In this document: in pieces, positions 11,257 to 23,405 of the stretch | Numbering within the stretch: position 1 is the first letter of the stretch | Layout: each line of letters begins with the position of its first letter | Assembly (NCBI GenBank): GCA_003254925.1 | Contig: QANZ01021572.1 | Coordinates: forward strand, 64,002 to 128,001 | Direction of reading: 5' to 3' | DNA: 64,000 bases | DNA from: Chamaecrista fasciculata | Lineage: Eukaryota > Streptophyta > Magnoliopsida > Fabales > Fabaceae | Translations under genes and position numbers: made by a program | Notes under the pieces: model-generated | Seen by the model: the letters and a program-made list of their open reading frames with translations, nothing else | Databases searched by the model: none | Told to the model about the DNA's origin: nothing

Positions 11257-11900
11257 CTATTTTAACCAAACCCACTTTTAGTGTAATATTTGACCTTGTT
11301 TGCTAACGGCTCCAAATGGACAGAAAAAAAATTCGTCAAGAGTATCTCGTAACTCTAATTTTGTCGCATTCATAGTTGAAACGAGAAAGATATATGATGG
11401 AGTTCATTAAACAAGCAACTTGTTTTCGAACTGGATTTCATATTCGATTTGACCTTCTTTGTCAACGGTCCCAACCAAAGAAAAAGAAAAAAAAATCTGT
11501 AAAGATTAATGCATAGCTCTGATTTCATCATATTCAAATTAGCATTTCAAATTCGTTGAAGTCTCCTCTCAGACCCAGATCATTCATCGTCATGTGTTCC
11601 AACAATCTTTTATAATATGTTACATAGTTGTAACAAGGCATATGTATAAGTAGATAGTACAAATATGACCATGCTAATCACATAAAGGAAACACCTAATT
11701 AAACCTATCAAGACTTTCTGCAAAAAAGTAGAGAGCAATTTTTTCTTTAATGACATGATTTTCCAAATATTGTTATGGCCACATCTTCATGTTGGTTAGT
11801 TCGACCAGCGTAATCATCTCAGGAAGCTTGTCCACCACTTCAAGAACTTTATTTGATGTACAACTTGATAAGTCTGCTTGAACCATTAGAAACTTCTAAA
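11257..11900 (-). pseudogene. Repeat X and AIPP2-like fragment (copy 3)
   Basis: Positions 11257-11600 are repeat X. On the minus strand, about 11895-11703 decodes to a diverged AIPP2-like fragment: LSSCTS, KVLEVVDKLP, MITLVEL, then IALYFF, with in-frame damage near the Trp-Pro motif. The segment is the same exon as 21549-21369. Confidence 0.5.
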
Positions 11901-12019
11901 ATGTGAGAAATATTAAAATGCTAGATGATTCTATGTAAAAAAAAAAAGCCTTAATAGGCTGGAGAAAATGAGAGAAGAGGAGAAATACAGCCATAGGAAA
12001 TTAGCCCTTGGAATGACAC

Positions 12020-13378
12020 TGATCTGACCATATTTTATCATACATTTTAGTGACATTTTAAGACATTTTATATTCATTTCGGATTCAATTGCTTGTCTTT
12101 ATGTCCTTTTATGATAAAATATGATGCTTTAGGTTTGATGATTATTTGGACTATTTTGTGATTAATTGTGTGGTTTCTCTCGGGTTTAATCTCTATTATT
12201 TATTTGATCCTTTTTTATCCTGAGAATCCAAATAGTTTCTTGGTATTTTGACAGTTCTAAATGAAGTCGAAAGCATTGGAATACTCAAAGGAAAACCCGA
12301 GGATCATTGGAGATGAGTCAGCGACCAAATCAGCACAAATCTTCATTTTCCAGATCTCGCCGCCGATTTCACCGTGGGCAAGTCCCGCGGCAGGATTTGT
12401 GGCTATTTTAATATTAAAAGCCCAAGCCCAATTTTGATGATTCTGACCTAGCTCAACCTGGTTTTGACCGAAAATTAAGTATATAATACATATTTAGGTC
12501 AATTTCAAGGGTTACACACTTCTTGAGAGAGAATTCACATTCTTGATCATCTTCTTGGCTATAATCATCTTCTTGAAGCTTATTGTGGGATCATGGCAAT
12601 TTAATCTGATTTTGTTCATCTCTGCACCATGAGCAACTAATTCCTCATACCCAGAGGAGCATTGGGGCAAGCATGAGCTGGGGTTTCACATAGGGAGTTT
12701 TTCTCACACTAGAATTTGGGTTTCTCTTGTTATTTTCTAGTTGAACTTAATAACAATTTGCGATTCTGATTCTATTTCTTGATTGGGAACTTGATTTCAA
12801 TTCTTCCAATATACCTTGATTGTAACCCTAGAGTTTACACTAGTTTAGTTATAATTATAGGTGTATAGCTTTGACGATGGTTATTTTTATAAAGATTATG
12901 TTTCTTGATCAATTTTATCATCAATTTAATGAGGTTTTCAATTCTTATTATGGATCTATCTTGTTTAAGGTGTTTGCATGATAGGGTTGTTAATCTAGGT
13001 AATTGAGTTATTAGTGACTATCTTAGGATGATTTGTGTGGGAATAATCAATTTATCTTTAGTAGTGATGATTGCAGAATACAATTGCTCTGTCGGGTGTT
13101 TTCTCAATTTGGTTATTCTATCTATTTATAATTATTTCTTTCAATTCAGTCCTTTCAATCAAAAATCCTAAAATATTTATTGCTTCGTTTAATTGTTGTC
13201 TTAGGTCATAGATAAACATTCAAAGAATAAGTTTCTCTTGTTTTTGCCTCATTAGTGATAACTTAGTATTATTCGCTTTTAAACTTTGCACAAAAGTTCC
13301 TCGAAAGATCGACTCGGATTGCACCACTATAGTGCATTTTATTCCGGTATTTTGGCCACCTAGCGACGGGTCCAGTCA
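12020..13378. mobile_element. Solo LTR, 1359 bp, with 5-bp target duplication
   Basis: The element starts TGATCTGACC and ends CCAGTCA, giving the TG...CA ends of an LTR, and is flanked by gacac at 12015-12019 and 13379-13383. The paralogous unit at about 21673-21690 reads ggaatgacacatttttgag with no insert, and 4270-4290 is likewise uninterrupted, so the pre-insertion site is visible in the same window. No internal retrotransposon sequence remains, so this is an LTR-LTR recombination product. A reversed copy lies at 8352-9799. Superfamily not assigned. Confidence 0.85.
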
Positions 13379-13383
13379 GACAC

Positions 13384-14090
13384 ATTTCTGAGAAAGAATT
13401 TTTGATTCATATGGGATCAAGTTTTTCCTAGAAGAAACTTCACTCCTAACAATATCAGTGCATAAGTTGTGTTTTTCAATAGGTGTAACAACTTCCTTGG
13501 GGATCTCATCTTTATGGATTGATATTCTCTTCGATCTCTTCATCTGCACAATGTAGGTAGGTCTTTATGAGATTTGGAAGCTTCTTTTTGTTCATGTCAT
13601 TGGATGGTCTTTAAGTTAAATTATTTTCCCATTACTTTAATTTGCTATAAGAATAATATAGAATGAAAAATTGATAGATACCTTTGGTATACAATTGATT
13701 TGATAAAAGAAGAACTATCAAAAAGCTTTTTCCTTGGAGCATCTTCAACCTTTTGATCTTCTTCTTCCCTTTAGGCTTTATGAAACTCCATGACCTCTAA
13801 AAGCTAACTTGTTATATCATAAGCATAATACACAAATATATAAGTAATAAATTTAGGGAAACTCCGGCAACTGTATTAGATAACGAAATTGTTATACAAC
13901 GACAACAACTTTACTAAATAACAATATCAATAAACAATTATGACAACTTTATTAAATAACGCCACCATTAAACAACTACGACAACTTTATTAAATAACGA
14001 CATCAGTAAAGAACTATGATAACATTATTAAACAACAACATTAGCCTTTTTAATTGTACTATTTTTAATACTATACATATTTTTTGTTTT
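13384..14090 (-). pseudogene. Chimeric-unit copy 3, last part: AIPP2-side exon, Lys-rich exon, minisatellite
   Basis: On the minus strand, about 13560-13390 corresponds to the exon at 21847-21640 (HKDEIPKEV, later NLIPYES-like sequence). About 13800-13690 is the Lys-rich ERSW-type exon. Positions 13870-14045 hold the 38-bp minisatellite. The solo LTR at 12020 separates these from the AIPP2 core at 11895-11703. Confidence 0.5.
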
Positions 14091-14100
14091 TGTTTTAATG

Positions 14101-16518
14101 TACTGTCCTAGACATTTAAAGTAGAGGGAACAAAAACTCTAAAGAAAGACAGTGTTACATGACCCTTTTAAAAGCTCAGAACTTAAAAAAATAACAAAAT
14201 ACATGAGGCTCCGCCTCTAAACAGTGACACAGGGCCCAGCTCAGTCAACAGACAACAATAAAATTGAACTAAACTACCTCAGTCCGTCTTGAACTCCCAG
14301 CACAAACTCTACGAACTTGAGACCTGCACTTACACAACTGAAGTGTTGTAGGGTGAGAATTTGGGAATTCTTAGTAGGGTTTAATACTCACTACTTAACT
14401 CATGGTCCCCACTCAAACACAGACTTCAAACAAATGTTCAGACATGCAATTCTAACTAAAAGTAATTAAACAACATACGTATCAAACCAATAAACTCACA
14501 TTTACTTAACATCCATCACATATAACCATTCCGAATACAATTAATGCATCAATAATTGTACAACTGGTAAGCTGGCGGGGACTCACGTGTCAACCCTTAC
14601 ATCTATATAGGGCCCAGTACCACTATACAGGAATACCAACACAACAGTACAATAACATTATAACTCATAATACCATAAAGTTGATGGTGACAAATCGTGT
14701 CAACTAAATACCTCACACAAGGCAAGCCAGAATCATGATCAAATCACAGTGGTCATCTCGACCTAGGCTTCCAGGACGTCTCTCGGTGTGCGCACATACC
14801 AATCAGCCTGTCACCTAAAGAATCTACACTTATGCCAACTATGGAATTCACCATAGCCATTACCCAAATACTCATCGCGAATAAACGGGGAGGGACTCAC
14901 CCCTCACTGAATCATAATATACAACAATCACACGATAATCTCATCTCAAATAATTAGTCATCAACTTACTAATGAGTCACATATTCTTCTTTGATTCAAC
15001 TTTCATTATCATTCATTCAACCGTACCCAATTCATTTCATCATGTTAATTCATTAACATATCATCTATACATTACTCACTACTCAAGCATATTCTCTTGC
15101 ATTTGGGTCCCAAATCCTTTAAAGGGATGCAAGAAGATCACAAAACATGCCAACTAGTATTTTCAAACACATACCTGGACCACAATAATAATTCTCAAAT
15201 CATATATACTGGCATATACATTCTCATCTTATTCATCTTACTTGATCATAACATATTTCACTTTGTAAATCAACCCAAGCATTTACTCATNAGGCGCCTA
15301 GGATTCCCAACAAAAACATGCCAACTAGTATTTTCAAACACATACCTGGACCACAATAATAATTCTCAAATCATATATACTGGCATATACATTCTCATCT
15401 TATTCATCTTACTTGATCATAACATATTTCACTTTATAAATCAACCCAAGCATTTACTCATATTTAACATCATTTTCCAGTCATAAAACACGCATATATA
15501 TATATATATAACACAATCCAAGCTGACTGGAAGTGTCAAAAATGTAAAACAGGACCAAAATGCAATTTTATCAAGTTATTGGACTGCTCGCCGACGAGTT
15601 TCCGGCAGGTTTGTGTAGAAACAGGGGAGACTATGTTCTTCCCTTTCCCAACTCCGTTTTACCACAAATAAGTCCCTAACTCTCATTTTCTACCATGAAA
15701 TTGAGATTGAAAACAACATGCATTAGAAATTCATTCAAGAACATGGCATTCAAAACAAATCGTACATGCATCAAGATTTTTCCACCCATCCCAAAACTCT
15801 AGCAAACCCTAACAACCAAATGAGAGAAGACAAGTTTTGAGATGAGGAGAGAAGGACGAAAACCCTACCTAAAACACGCATATATATATATAACAATCCA
15901 AGCAGACTGCAAGTGTCAAAAATGTAAAACAGGACCAAAATGCAATTTTATCAAGTTATTGGACTGCTCGCCGACGAGTTTCCGACGGGTTTGTGTAGAA
16001 ACAGGGGAGACTATGTTCTTCCCTTTCCCAACTTCGTTTTACCACAAATAAGTCCCTAACTCTCATTTTCTACCATGAAATTGAGATTCAAAACAACAGG
16101 TATTAGAAATTCATTCAAGAACATGGCATTCAAAACAAATCGTACATGCATCAAGATTTTTCCACCCATCCCAAAACTCTAGCAAACCCTAACAACCAAA
16201 TGAGAGAAGACAAGTTTTGAGATGANATAAATCCCTTATTCTTCTAAATAATTACTTTAAACCCCTTAAAACTTATTTATTTCTTCCATGATTCATCTCC
16301 CCACTATATTTAAAACATCCCCATACTTTTCTTTCAAACTCATAATTACATTTAACTTAAGTTACGATAACTTTTTTACTTTTCAGTTTAGTCCTCACAG
16401 ATTCTATTTCAATATTTTACCCCTCATACCATGTTTATACTCACACATCATGTTAACTTGCTTTGTAACAACTTCTAAATCTTGCGATTTAGTCCCTTTT
16501 AACAATGGGATGTTACAT
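14101..16518 (-). mobile_element. Tekay-like LTR (3' LTR on minus strand), rearranged
   Basis: On the minus strand the LTR starts TGTAACATCCCATTG at 16518, directly downstream of the polypurine tract gtggggggag. Its other end, near 14101-14130, matches the LTR end next to the primer site at 16938 and 25004. It is interrupted by two single Ns (15291, 16226), each beside a direct duplication, so its length here is unreliable. Open frames such as those at 15097-15486 and 16288-16533 are LTR sequence, not genes. Confidence 0.65.
15147..16225. repeat. Two direct duplications at single-N junctions
   Basis: Positions 15147-15290 ('acatgccaactagtatttt' onward) repeat at 15315-15480 on the other side of the N at 15291. 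Positions about 15486-15860 ('acacgcatatatata' to 'gagatgagg') repeat at 15873-16225, ending at the N at 16226. The second pair differs at only a few bases. Assembly joins within an LTR are as likely as genuine duplication. Confidence 0.7.
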
Positions 16519-16937
16519 TTCTCCCCCCACTAAATTAAAATTTCGCCCTCGAAATATTACACCACACTTTTGTTGCAAACTCTGATTCCAGGAACCATTT
16601 GACCTCCAAATCTCCACGCTTAACATATGTCTTTCATCTCTAGAAAGACGACAAGGATCATGTTCCCATTCCTTGCTAATACAATCCTTCTTATAAATGA
16701 AATACTAATAGAATTGGCCATTCCCATTAGCATAATGTTTAAAAGGAACAATTACAACACCAAGGAAGGTTTCACAATCCCTAAAAGAAACCTTCTTGTT
16801 CCTTATTAGACATGACTCTATTCACCAGCTGCCTAGGCTCAGTGATGATGAGACACTTTTCTCCAAGGTTATTCTACCTAAGACTCAACTTAAGACTCCA
16901 TAACCTACAGGGCCTGATCAAAACATTTGCTCTAATG
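16519..16937 (-). mobile_element. Stripped internal region of a Tekay-like retrotransposon
   Basis: On the minus strand the region starts just after the LTR end (gttaca) with a damaged primer-binding site: the plus strand reads ttgctctaatgcca, versus the intact tgctctgatacca at 24989-25001, the complement of the initiator-Met primer site. It ends with ttcgagggcgaaattt and the polypurine tract gtggggggag (16520-16530). The ttcgagg-cgaaattt motif before the tract is typical of Tekay/Del chromoviruses. Only about 0.4 kb separates the two sites, so gag and pol are missing. The sister copy is 24557-25003. Confidence 0.65.
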
Positions 16938-17365
16938 CCAAATGTAACGTCCTAAACTTTTAAAGTAGAGGGAACAAAAACTCTAAAGAAAGACAGTGTT
17001 ACACGAACCTTTTAAAAGCTCAGAACTTAAAAAGAAATAACAAAATACATGAGGCTCCGCCTCTAAACAGCCACACAGGGCCCAGCTCAGTCAACAGACA
17101 ACAATAAAACTAAACTAAACTGCCTCAGTTCATTTTGAGCTCCCAGCACGAACTGAAATGTTGTAGGGTGAGAATTTGGGAATTCTCAATAGGGTTTTAG
17201 TCTCTCTACTTAACCCACGATCCCCACTCAAACACAGACTTCAAACAAAGGTTCAGACATGCATTTCTAACTAAAAGTAAATAAACAACATACATATCAA
17301 ACCAATAAACTCACATTTAATTAAAATTCATCACATATAACCATTCTAAATATTATTAATGCATC
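16938..17365 (-). mobile_element. Tekay-like 5' LTR end portion (minus strand)
   Basis: This is homologous to 14101-14545 and 25004-25440 ('aaagtagagggaacaaaaac', 'catgaggctccgcctctaaa'). It adjoins the primer-binding remnant. It is cut at a single N (17366). Confidence 0.6.
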
Positions 17366-17366
17366 N

Positions 17367-17446
17367 ATTTATCTTCCATAAATTAATAATATGTTCACAA
17401 CATATTTATCAAATAAAATGATTGGCCCTAGGGCACAATCTCCAAC
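17367..17446 (-). mobile_element. Copia-type LTR end fragment
   Basis: The segment 'ttggccctagggcacaatct' 'ccaaca' is the reverse complement of the LTR start tgttggagattgtgccctag seen at 19514. About 80 bp remain, bounded by an N on the left. Confidence 0.55.
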
Positions 17447-18552
17447 AGGTATGGCGTGATAAAGCGAATAAAATAGGTTAATTAATTAGCGTTTATGTAT
17501 TGTACTTTATAAATAGGTGCTACTTAATGGTTTATTTAGTGTTTCAGACATCCAAACAGGGTCAAATCAAAAGGGAAACATCCAAAATCAACAAGAAGAT
17601 ACCAAAAAACACAAGAAATACTTGTGTCGTTGGATGGGTCGCTGGCACAAAGGAGTACTTCCCGCGGTGCACGTATCTGAGAAGACTACGACGTCAACAC
17701 GTAAGCTTCAGTGCAATTTTAGGCTGAGCCGTCACTTGAGCCAACGGCCCAAGTGAGAAGTCTCGCGGCACATGCAACTTAGTGGCTAAAAGATATGTTT
17801 TGGACGGCCGGGATTCAAGATATCAAGATACCTTCGAGATATTCCGGATATTTCACTGCACCGCCATGTGGGCCGCCGGCACATGCCATGGCCCAAGTGC
17901 AAATTTGTTCCTTGACTTGCGGACCAAGTCGACTACTCATGTCTATAAATAGAGCTCGTCATTCCACACTCAAAATCGCTCCGCCCCAGTTCCAGTAGCA
18001 AACATATTAGAATAGAATAGAGTTCTCTGCCTAGAGCATGAGTAACTAATTAGGTAGATACTTGAGAAATGCCTCAAGGATGTGGCTTGAGTTCATCACG
18101 TTTTCATTGTAGAGTCCATATGTTGATGTTGCATTTATGAGGTATGCTCAACTCTTTCATGGTAATTGTTGAAGTTGTTTATACATCAGATTGATAGATC
18201 AGTACTTTATTAGGGATAAAACTTGATATTCCTAGAGTCTATCTCTTTTACGATTAATAAAGGTTAATCTTTAAACATGTTATTCACATGGTTGGTTTAC
18301 TTAAGAGTGTTTTATCTATCTTAGAAAGTATAATTAGGATTGTTCTTTACATTTAATTCGTGACAATTTTATAATCAAAATCATAAACTACAATCTTCCT
18401 CACAATTCTCTTAGTCTCATCATATTGAGTTCCGCGAGAGATTCGACATTGGGTTAGCATCTATACTATATTCTAATAAATATAGTTATACTTGCGAGAC
18501 TCGAGTATAATTAAATTTGGCTCGCTTGACACCTTACGATGGGTGTCTGACC
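17447..18552 (+). mobile_element. Unclassified promoter-bearing repeat (LTR-like), copy 1
   Basis: This GC-richer repeat starts ggtatggcgtgataaagcg. It carries a strong TATA-box-like tctataaatagagctcg at about 17941-17957, followed by 'caaaatcgctccgcccc', the layout of an LTR U3/R promoter. A second copy is at 25773-26951. Short frames inside are not conserved in length and I see no recognisable protein. Confidence 0.5.
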
Positions 18553-19916
18553 ATTAGGCTTCCAGGACGTCTCCATGTGTGCTCACATACAAATCAGCCT
18601 GTTACCTAAGGAATCCACACTTAGGTCAACTATGGAATCCACCATAGTCATTACTCGAATACTTGTCGCGAATAAACGGGGAGGGAATCACCCCTCAATG
18701 AATCATGACATATAACAATCACATGATAGTCTCATCTCAAATAATTAGTCATCAACTTACTCATGAATCACATATTCTTCTTTAATTCAACTTTCATTAT
18801 CATTCATTCAACCATACCCAATTCATTCCATCATGTTAATTAATTAACATATCATCTATGCATTACTCACTACTCAAGCATATTCTCTTGCATTTGGGTC
18901 CCAAATCCTTTAAAGGGATGCAAGAATATCACAAAACATGCCAACTAGTATTTTCAAACACATACTTGGACCACAATAATAATTCTCAAATCATATATAC
19001 TGACATATACATTCTCATCTTATTCATCTTACTTGATCATAACATATTTCACTTTGTAAATCAACCCAAGCATTTACTCATATTTAACGTCATTTTCCAA
19101 TCATAAAAACACGCATATATATATAACAATCCAAGCTGACTCCAACTGTCAAAAATGTAAAACAGGACCAAAATGCAATTTTCCCAAGTTATTGGACTGC
19201 TCGCTGGTGAGTTTTCGGCGGGTTTGTGTAGTAACAAGGGAGACTATGTTCTTCCCTTTCCCAACTCCATTTTACCACAAATAAGCCCCTAACTCTCATG
19301 TTCTACCATGAAATTGATATGGAAAACAACATGCATTAGAAATTCATTCAAGAACATGGCATTCAAGACAAATCGTACATGCATCAAGATTTTTCCACCC
19401 ATCCCAAAACTCTAGCAAACCCTAACAACCAAATGAGAGAAGACAAGTTTTGAGATGAGGAGAGAAGGACGAAACTCTACCTAGAGTGAGTTAGATGAGT
19501 GGTGGCTTTTCCTGTTGGAGATTGTGCCCTAGGGCCAATCATTTTATAAATATGTTTTGAACATATTAATTAATTTATGGAGATAAATTAATGGTTATCA
19601 TATTATTAGCGTGTTTACTATGATAACAATCCTTGATTAATTATATGATAAATAATCTAAAACTGTCCCTGGTNATTTCTTCAATGATTCAACTCCCCAC
19701 TTTATTTACAACATCCCCATACTTTTCTTTCAAACTCATAATTACATTTAACTTAAGTTACGATAACTTTTTTACTTTTCAGTTTAGTTCTCACAGGTTC
19801 TATTTCAATGATTTTACCCCTCATACCATGTTTATACTCACACATCATATTCACTTGCTTTGTAACAACTTCTAAATCTTGCGATTTAGTCCCTTTTAAC
19901 AATTGGATGTTACATT
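18553..19916 (-). mobile_element. Remainder of the Tekay-like 5' LTR with a nested copia LTR piece
   Basis: Positions 18553-19510 match 14768-15850. Positions 19514-19673 begin tgttggagattgtgccctag and are an inserted copia-type LTR fragment ending at a single N (19674). Positions 19675-19916 match the LTR start segment (24338-24556, 27924-28155), ending (minus-strand start) at TGTAACATCCAATTG. With 16519-18552 this makes one nested, partly scrambled element. Confidence 0.55.
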
Positions 19917-20004
19917 TTACTACTTTTAATTCAACAAGCTTTTTCTTTGTCAAGTTGGAACCGTCAACAAACAAAGTCAAATAATACTGTTAAAGTTGGT
20001 ATTA

Positions 20005-20910
20005 CCATAGATTGGAAACTCGGACCGAACCAACCAGTTCAGGCTGGAACTCAGTGAACCGACAAGTAGTCTGATCTGATTCTGCCTACTGGACCGGATT
20101 GCAAGAGACCTGGTAAATATTCGGGTTGACTCGTCGAGTTTGATGAGAACCGTTGAACCACAACTCGGTTGATCCCTTTTTTGTGGCTTGGGAAAAATCT
20201 TAGTAGATTCAACATAGATTATAGAGGGTCTGAGTAGATCGACACAAATCAGAGTAGTTGATGCAGATTCAACACAAATCAGAGAAGATTGACTAGCCAA
20301 GAATGAAAATGAGACGGACAGACGGTGGCACGATGAGAATGAAATTGTATGCCTCACTTGCAAATTAGACTCAAGAGAGATGAGAGGCCAAACCATGTGA
20401 GAAACTCAAGATTGAGGGACCACTTGGTGAGACCATGAGAGATTAAGAGAGAAAATGAAAGAAACAAGAGATGAAAAGGCAGTGAGAGAGGCGAATGAAA
20501 ATGAAGAGGCGGCCAAGCAAAAAGAGAAAGAGGCAACAATGAGAGAGTTAGGGTAAGATTTGAAGTTAGGTTTAGGTTAGAGTTTAATTTAAGTCATGAT
20601 ATTATGTTATTTTACATTTAAAAAATAATTTGGGTCATGGTACTTTTTGATTTTTCATTGAGAAATTTAATCACTTGTTATACCACAAAATTTATTAACT
20701 ATTATCATTATGAGCTTTAATTATAGTTTTAAATTTATATTTTAAATTCTTTATTAAATTTGATATATATATATATATNTATATATATATATCAATATAG
20801 TTAATTTGAACGGTCAAGTTATTAATTCAGTGAACCAGTGGTTGAACCGATGACCCAACCATCCGAGCCTTTATCTGGGTCAATGACCGGTCCAAGTTTT
20901 AAAACTATGG
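20005..20910. mobile_element. Terminal-inverted-repeat element, 906 bp (second copy)
   Basis: The left end reads ccatagattggaaactcgga and the right end ttttaaaactatgg. It is flanked by gtatta at 19999-20004 and 20911-20916, the same flanks as 10380-11250. The shared flank means the element was already in the unit before the unit was duplicated. A single N (20779) sits in a TA-dinucleotide run. Minus-strand frames at 19977-20396 run across it and are not recognisable proteins. Confidence 0.65.
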
Positions 20911-20916
20911 GTATTA

Positions 20917-21290
20917 CTATTTTAACCAAACCCACTTTTAATGTAATATTTGATCTCCTTTGCTAACGGCTCTAAATGGACTGAAAAACAAAATTTCGTC
21001 AAGAGTATCTTGTAACTTTAATTTTGTCGCATTCAGAGTTGAAACGAGAAAGATATATGGTGGAGTTCATTAAACAAGCAACTTGCTTTCGAACTCGATT
21101 TCATGTTCGATTTGACCTTCTTTAACAACGTTGCCAACCAAAAAGAAAGAAAAAAAAATCTTTAAAGAGTAATGCATAGCTCTGATTTCATCGTATTAAA
21201 ATTAGCCGTTCAAATCCAATGAAGTCTCCTCTCAGACCCAGATCATTCATGGTCATGTGTTCCAACAATCTTTTATAATATGTAAGATAG
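20917..21290. repeat. Dispersed repeat X (copy 4)
   Basis: This is the best-preserved copy. It runs from 'ttttaaccaaacccactttta' through cgtcaagagtatc, 'ttgaaacgagaaagatata' and 'gctctgatttcatcg' to the AIPP2-like fragment. Confidence 0.7.
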
Positions 21291-21368
21291 ATGTAACAAG
21301 GCATATGTATAAGTAGATAGTACAAATATGACCATCTTAATCACATAAAGGAAACACCTAAATAGACC

Positions 21369-21847
21369 TATCAAGACTTTCTACAAAAAAGTAGAGAGCA
21401 ATGTTTTCTTCATTGACATGATTTTCCACAAATTGTGATGGCCACATCTTCATGCGAGGTAGTGCGACCAGCGTAATCATCTTAGGAAGTTTGTCCAGCA
21501 CTTCAAGAACTTTATCCGATGCACAACTTGATAAGTGTGCTTGAACCATTAGACACTTCTAAAATGTGAGAAATATCAAAATGGTAGATGATTGTATGTA
21601 AAAAAAAAATCCTTAATAGGTAGGAAAAAATGAGAGAAGAGGAGAAATACAGCCATAGAAAATTAGCCTTTGGAATGACACATTTTTGAGAAAGAATTTC
21701 TGATTCATTTGGGATCAAGTTTTTCCTAGAAGAAACTTCAGTCCAAACAATATCAGTGCTTAAGTTGTGTTTTTCCATAGGTGTAACGACTTCCTTGGGG
21801 ATCTCATCTTTATGGATTGATATTCTCTTCGACCTCTTCATCTGCAC
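21369..21847 (-). pseudogene. AIPP2/PHD-partner-type domain fragment, two exons (copy 4)
   Basis: The upstream exon (about 21847-21640) reads KRISIHKDEIPKEV, later SRKNLIPNESEILSQKCVIP. The downstream exon (21549-21369) reads QAHLSSCASDKVLEVLDKLP, then MKMWPSQF and ENIALYFF. QAHLS-CAS-KVLEV-KLP followed by a WP-x-QF and a NIALYFF segment is the pattern I know from AIPP2-like domains of plant PHD-finger proteins, which bind H3K27me3-reader complexes. Both exons are open in this copy, unlike copies 1 and 3. No PHD finger is present here, so a functional protein is not supported. Confidence 0.65.
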
Positions 21848-21974
21848 AATGTTGGTAGGTCTTTGTGAGATCTGGAAGCTTCTTTTTATTCATGCCATTG
21901 GATGGTCTTTAAGTTAAATTATTTTCCCATTACTTTAATTTGCTATAAGAATAATATAGAATAAAACATTGATA

Positions 21975-22400
21975 GATACCTTTGGTGTACCATTGATTTG
22001 AGAAAAGAACAACTATCAGAAAGCTTTTTCCTTGGAGCATCTTCAACCTCTTGATCTTCTTCTTCCCTTTAGGCTTTATGAAACTCCATGACCTCTCTAA
22101 TAAAGATATCACAGCTAACTTGATATATTATAAGCATAATACACACATATATAAGTGAATAAATTTAGGATGGGGCTATTGAACTACGACATACAAAACA
22201 TAGGCATCAGCCAACAACTACGACAACTTTATAAGATAAAGAGATCGTTAAACAACTATGACAACTTTATTAAATAACAATATCAATAAACAATTACGAA
22301 AACTTTGTTAAATGTTGGCATCAATAAACATCTACGACAACTTTATTAAACAATGACATTAGTAAACAACTACGATAACTTTCTTAAACAACGACATTAG
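21975..22400 (-). pseudogene. Lys-rich exon fragment and minisatellite (copy 4)
   Basis: On the minus strand, about 22112-21990 reads LLERSWSFIKPKGKKKIKRL, then KMLQGKSF. It is followed on the plus strand by the 38-bp minisatellite (about 22190-22400). The parent gene is not recognised. Confidence 0.5.
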
Positions 22401-22629
22401 CCTATTTGAGTGTACTATTTTTAATACTATATCGTTGTTACATCATAAAATTTATTGATTATTATCATTATGAGCTTTAATTACAGTTTTAAATTCTTTA
22501 TTAAATATGTTATATATTTATATATATCGATATACTTAAATTGAACGGTCTAGTTATTTAGATACATTTAGGACATACATTTAGAACCAAAATGACCATT
22601 TGACCCATTCATGATGATAAATGATATAT

Positions 22630-23405
22630 TGTTATGAAGGTACCAGTAGGGAGAAGGTGCTTGAAGCATGCCAAGTTTCTAGGTCTGCCAAGATTCCTTC
22701 CTACGATTTTGAGCTTGCAAATTTTAACTAACGAGTCAAACCTTCGTGGGTCAATTTCTAGCGCACTAAACATCGATTTTGCTATTTCACGTATTCCTTC
22801 ACCCTACAATATGACATATATATATACAAAAACATGTTGAATAAAACAATTAGTTATTAGGTGTTAATTTGTTTTTGCAGATAATTGAAGTATTACACTT
22901 TGAGCATTTGGTCATATATACCACTTGGTAATGGAATGAAATGGAGGGATGAACACTCATAGCGTTGGAGCATATTAGATACACGTCTCGCTGCATATTA
23001 TATATATACACATCATTTAGAATAACATGGAAACACATTTAGTACAGTTCTGTGTATATACTTACTATAGTATAGTTTTGTTATAATGACTTAATAACAT
23101 GAGGAGAATATAATTAATTATGACCTTAAGTAGTTCCATGTCAGTATACATGTTGTTGTGAAGTTTGGCTCTCATAGTGGCAAAATCCATAGGCTGCTTC
23201 AGAATTCTATAGTAACCCTGTACATGTATTTCAAACATAACCAATAATACTATATACATATATACTTCTAACATACACATTATTGCTCAACTCCAACAAA
23301 CAAACAATTAAAATAAATAAGGGAATTATATGTGGTAACCAAAAAGAAGAAACTCACTTCATCATGAGGATTAACTGGCTCAGCAAATAGCCCAAATGTG
23401 TCTCT
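22630..23405 (-). pseudogene. Bromodomain gene fragment with introns (copy 4)
   Basis: This is the same four-exon layout as 5165-5945. Exon A reads DTFGLFAEPVNPHDE and ends at a gtgagt donor near 23355. Exon B reads YYRILKQPMDFATMRAKLHN. Exon C reads DVYLICSNAMSVHPSISFHYQ in two pieces around the conserved Asn. Exon D reads GIREIAKSMFSALEID, then GRNLGRPRKL. Exon borders keep splice consensus. The fragment lacks the rest of any bromodomain gene. Confidence 0.75.

Noticed and set aside
14972..16809. Plus-strand frames of 60-129 codons
   Set aside because: They lie in LTR or retrotransposon internal sequence, are hydrophobic translations of AT-rich DNA, and recur at other LTR copies.
17447..18552. 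Endogenous pararetrovirus promoter
   Set aside because: The TATA-bearing repeat has no viral coding sequence nearby and recurs as an LTR-like block, so I left it unclassified.
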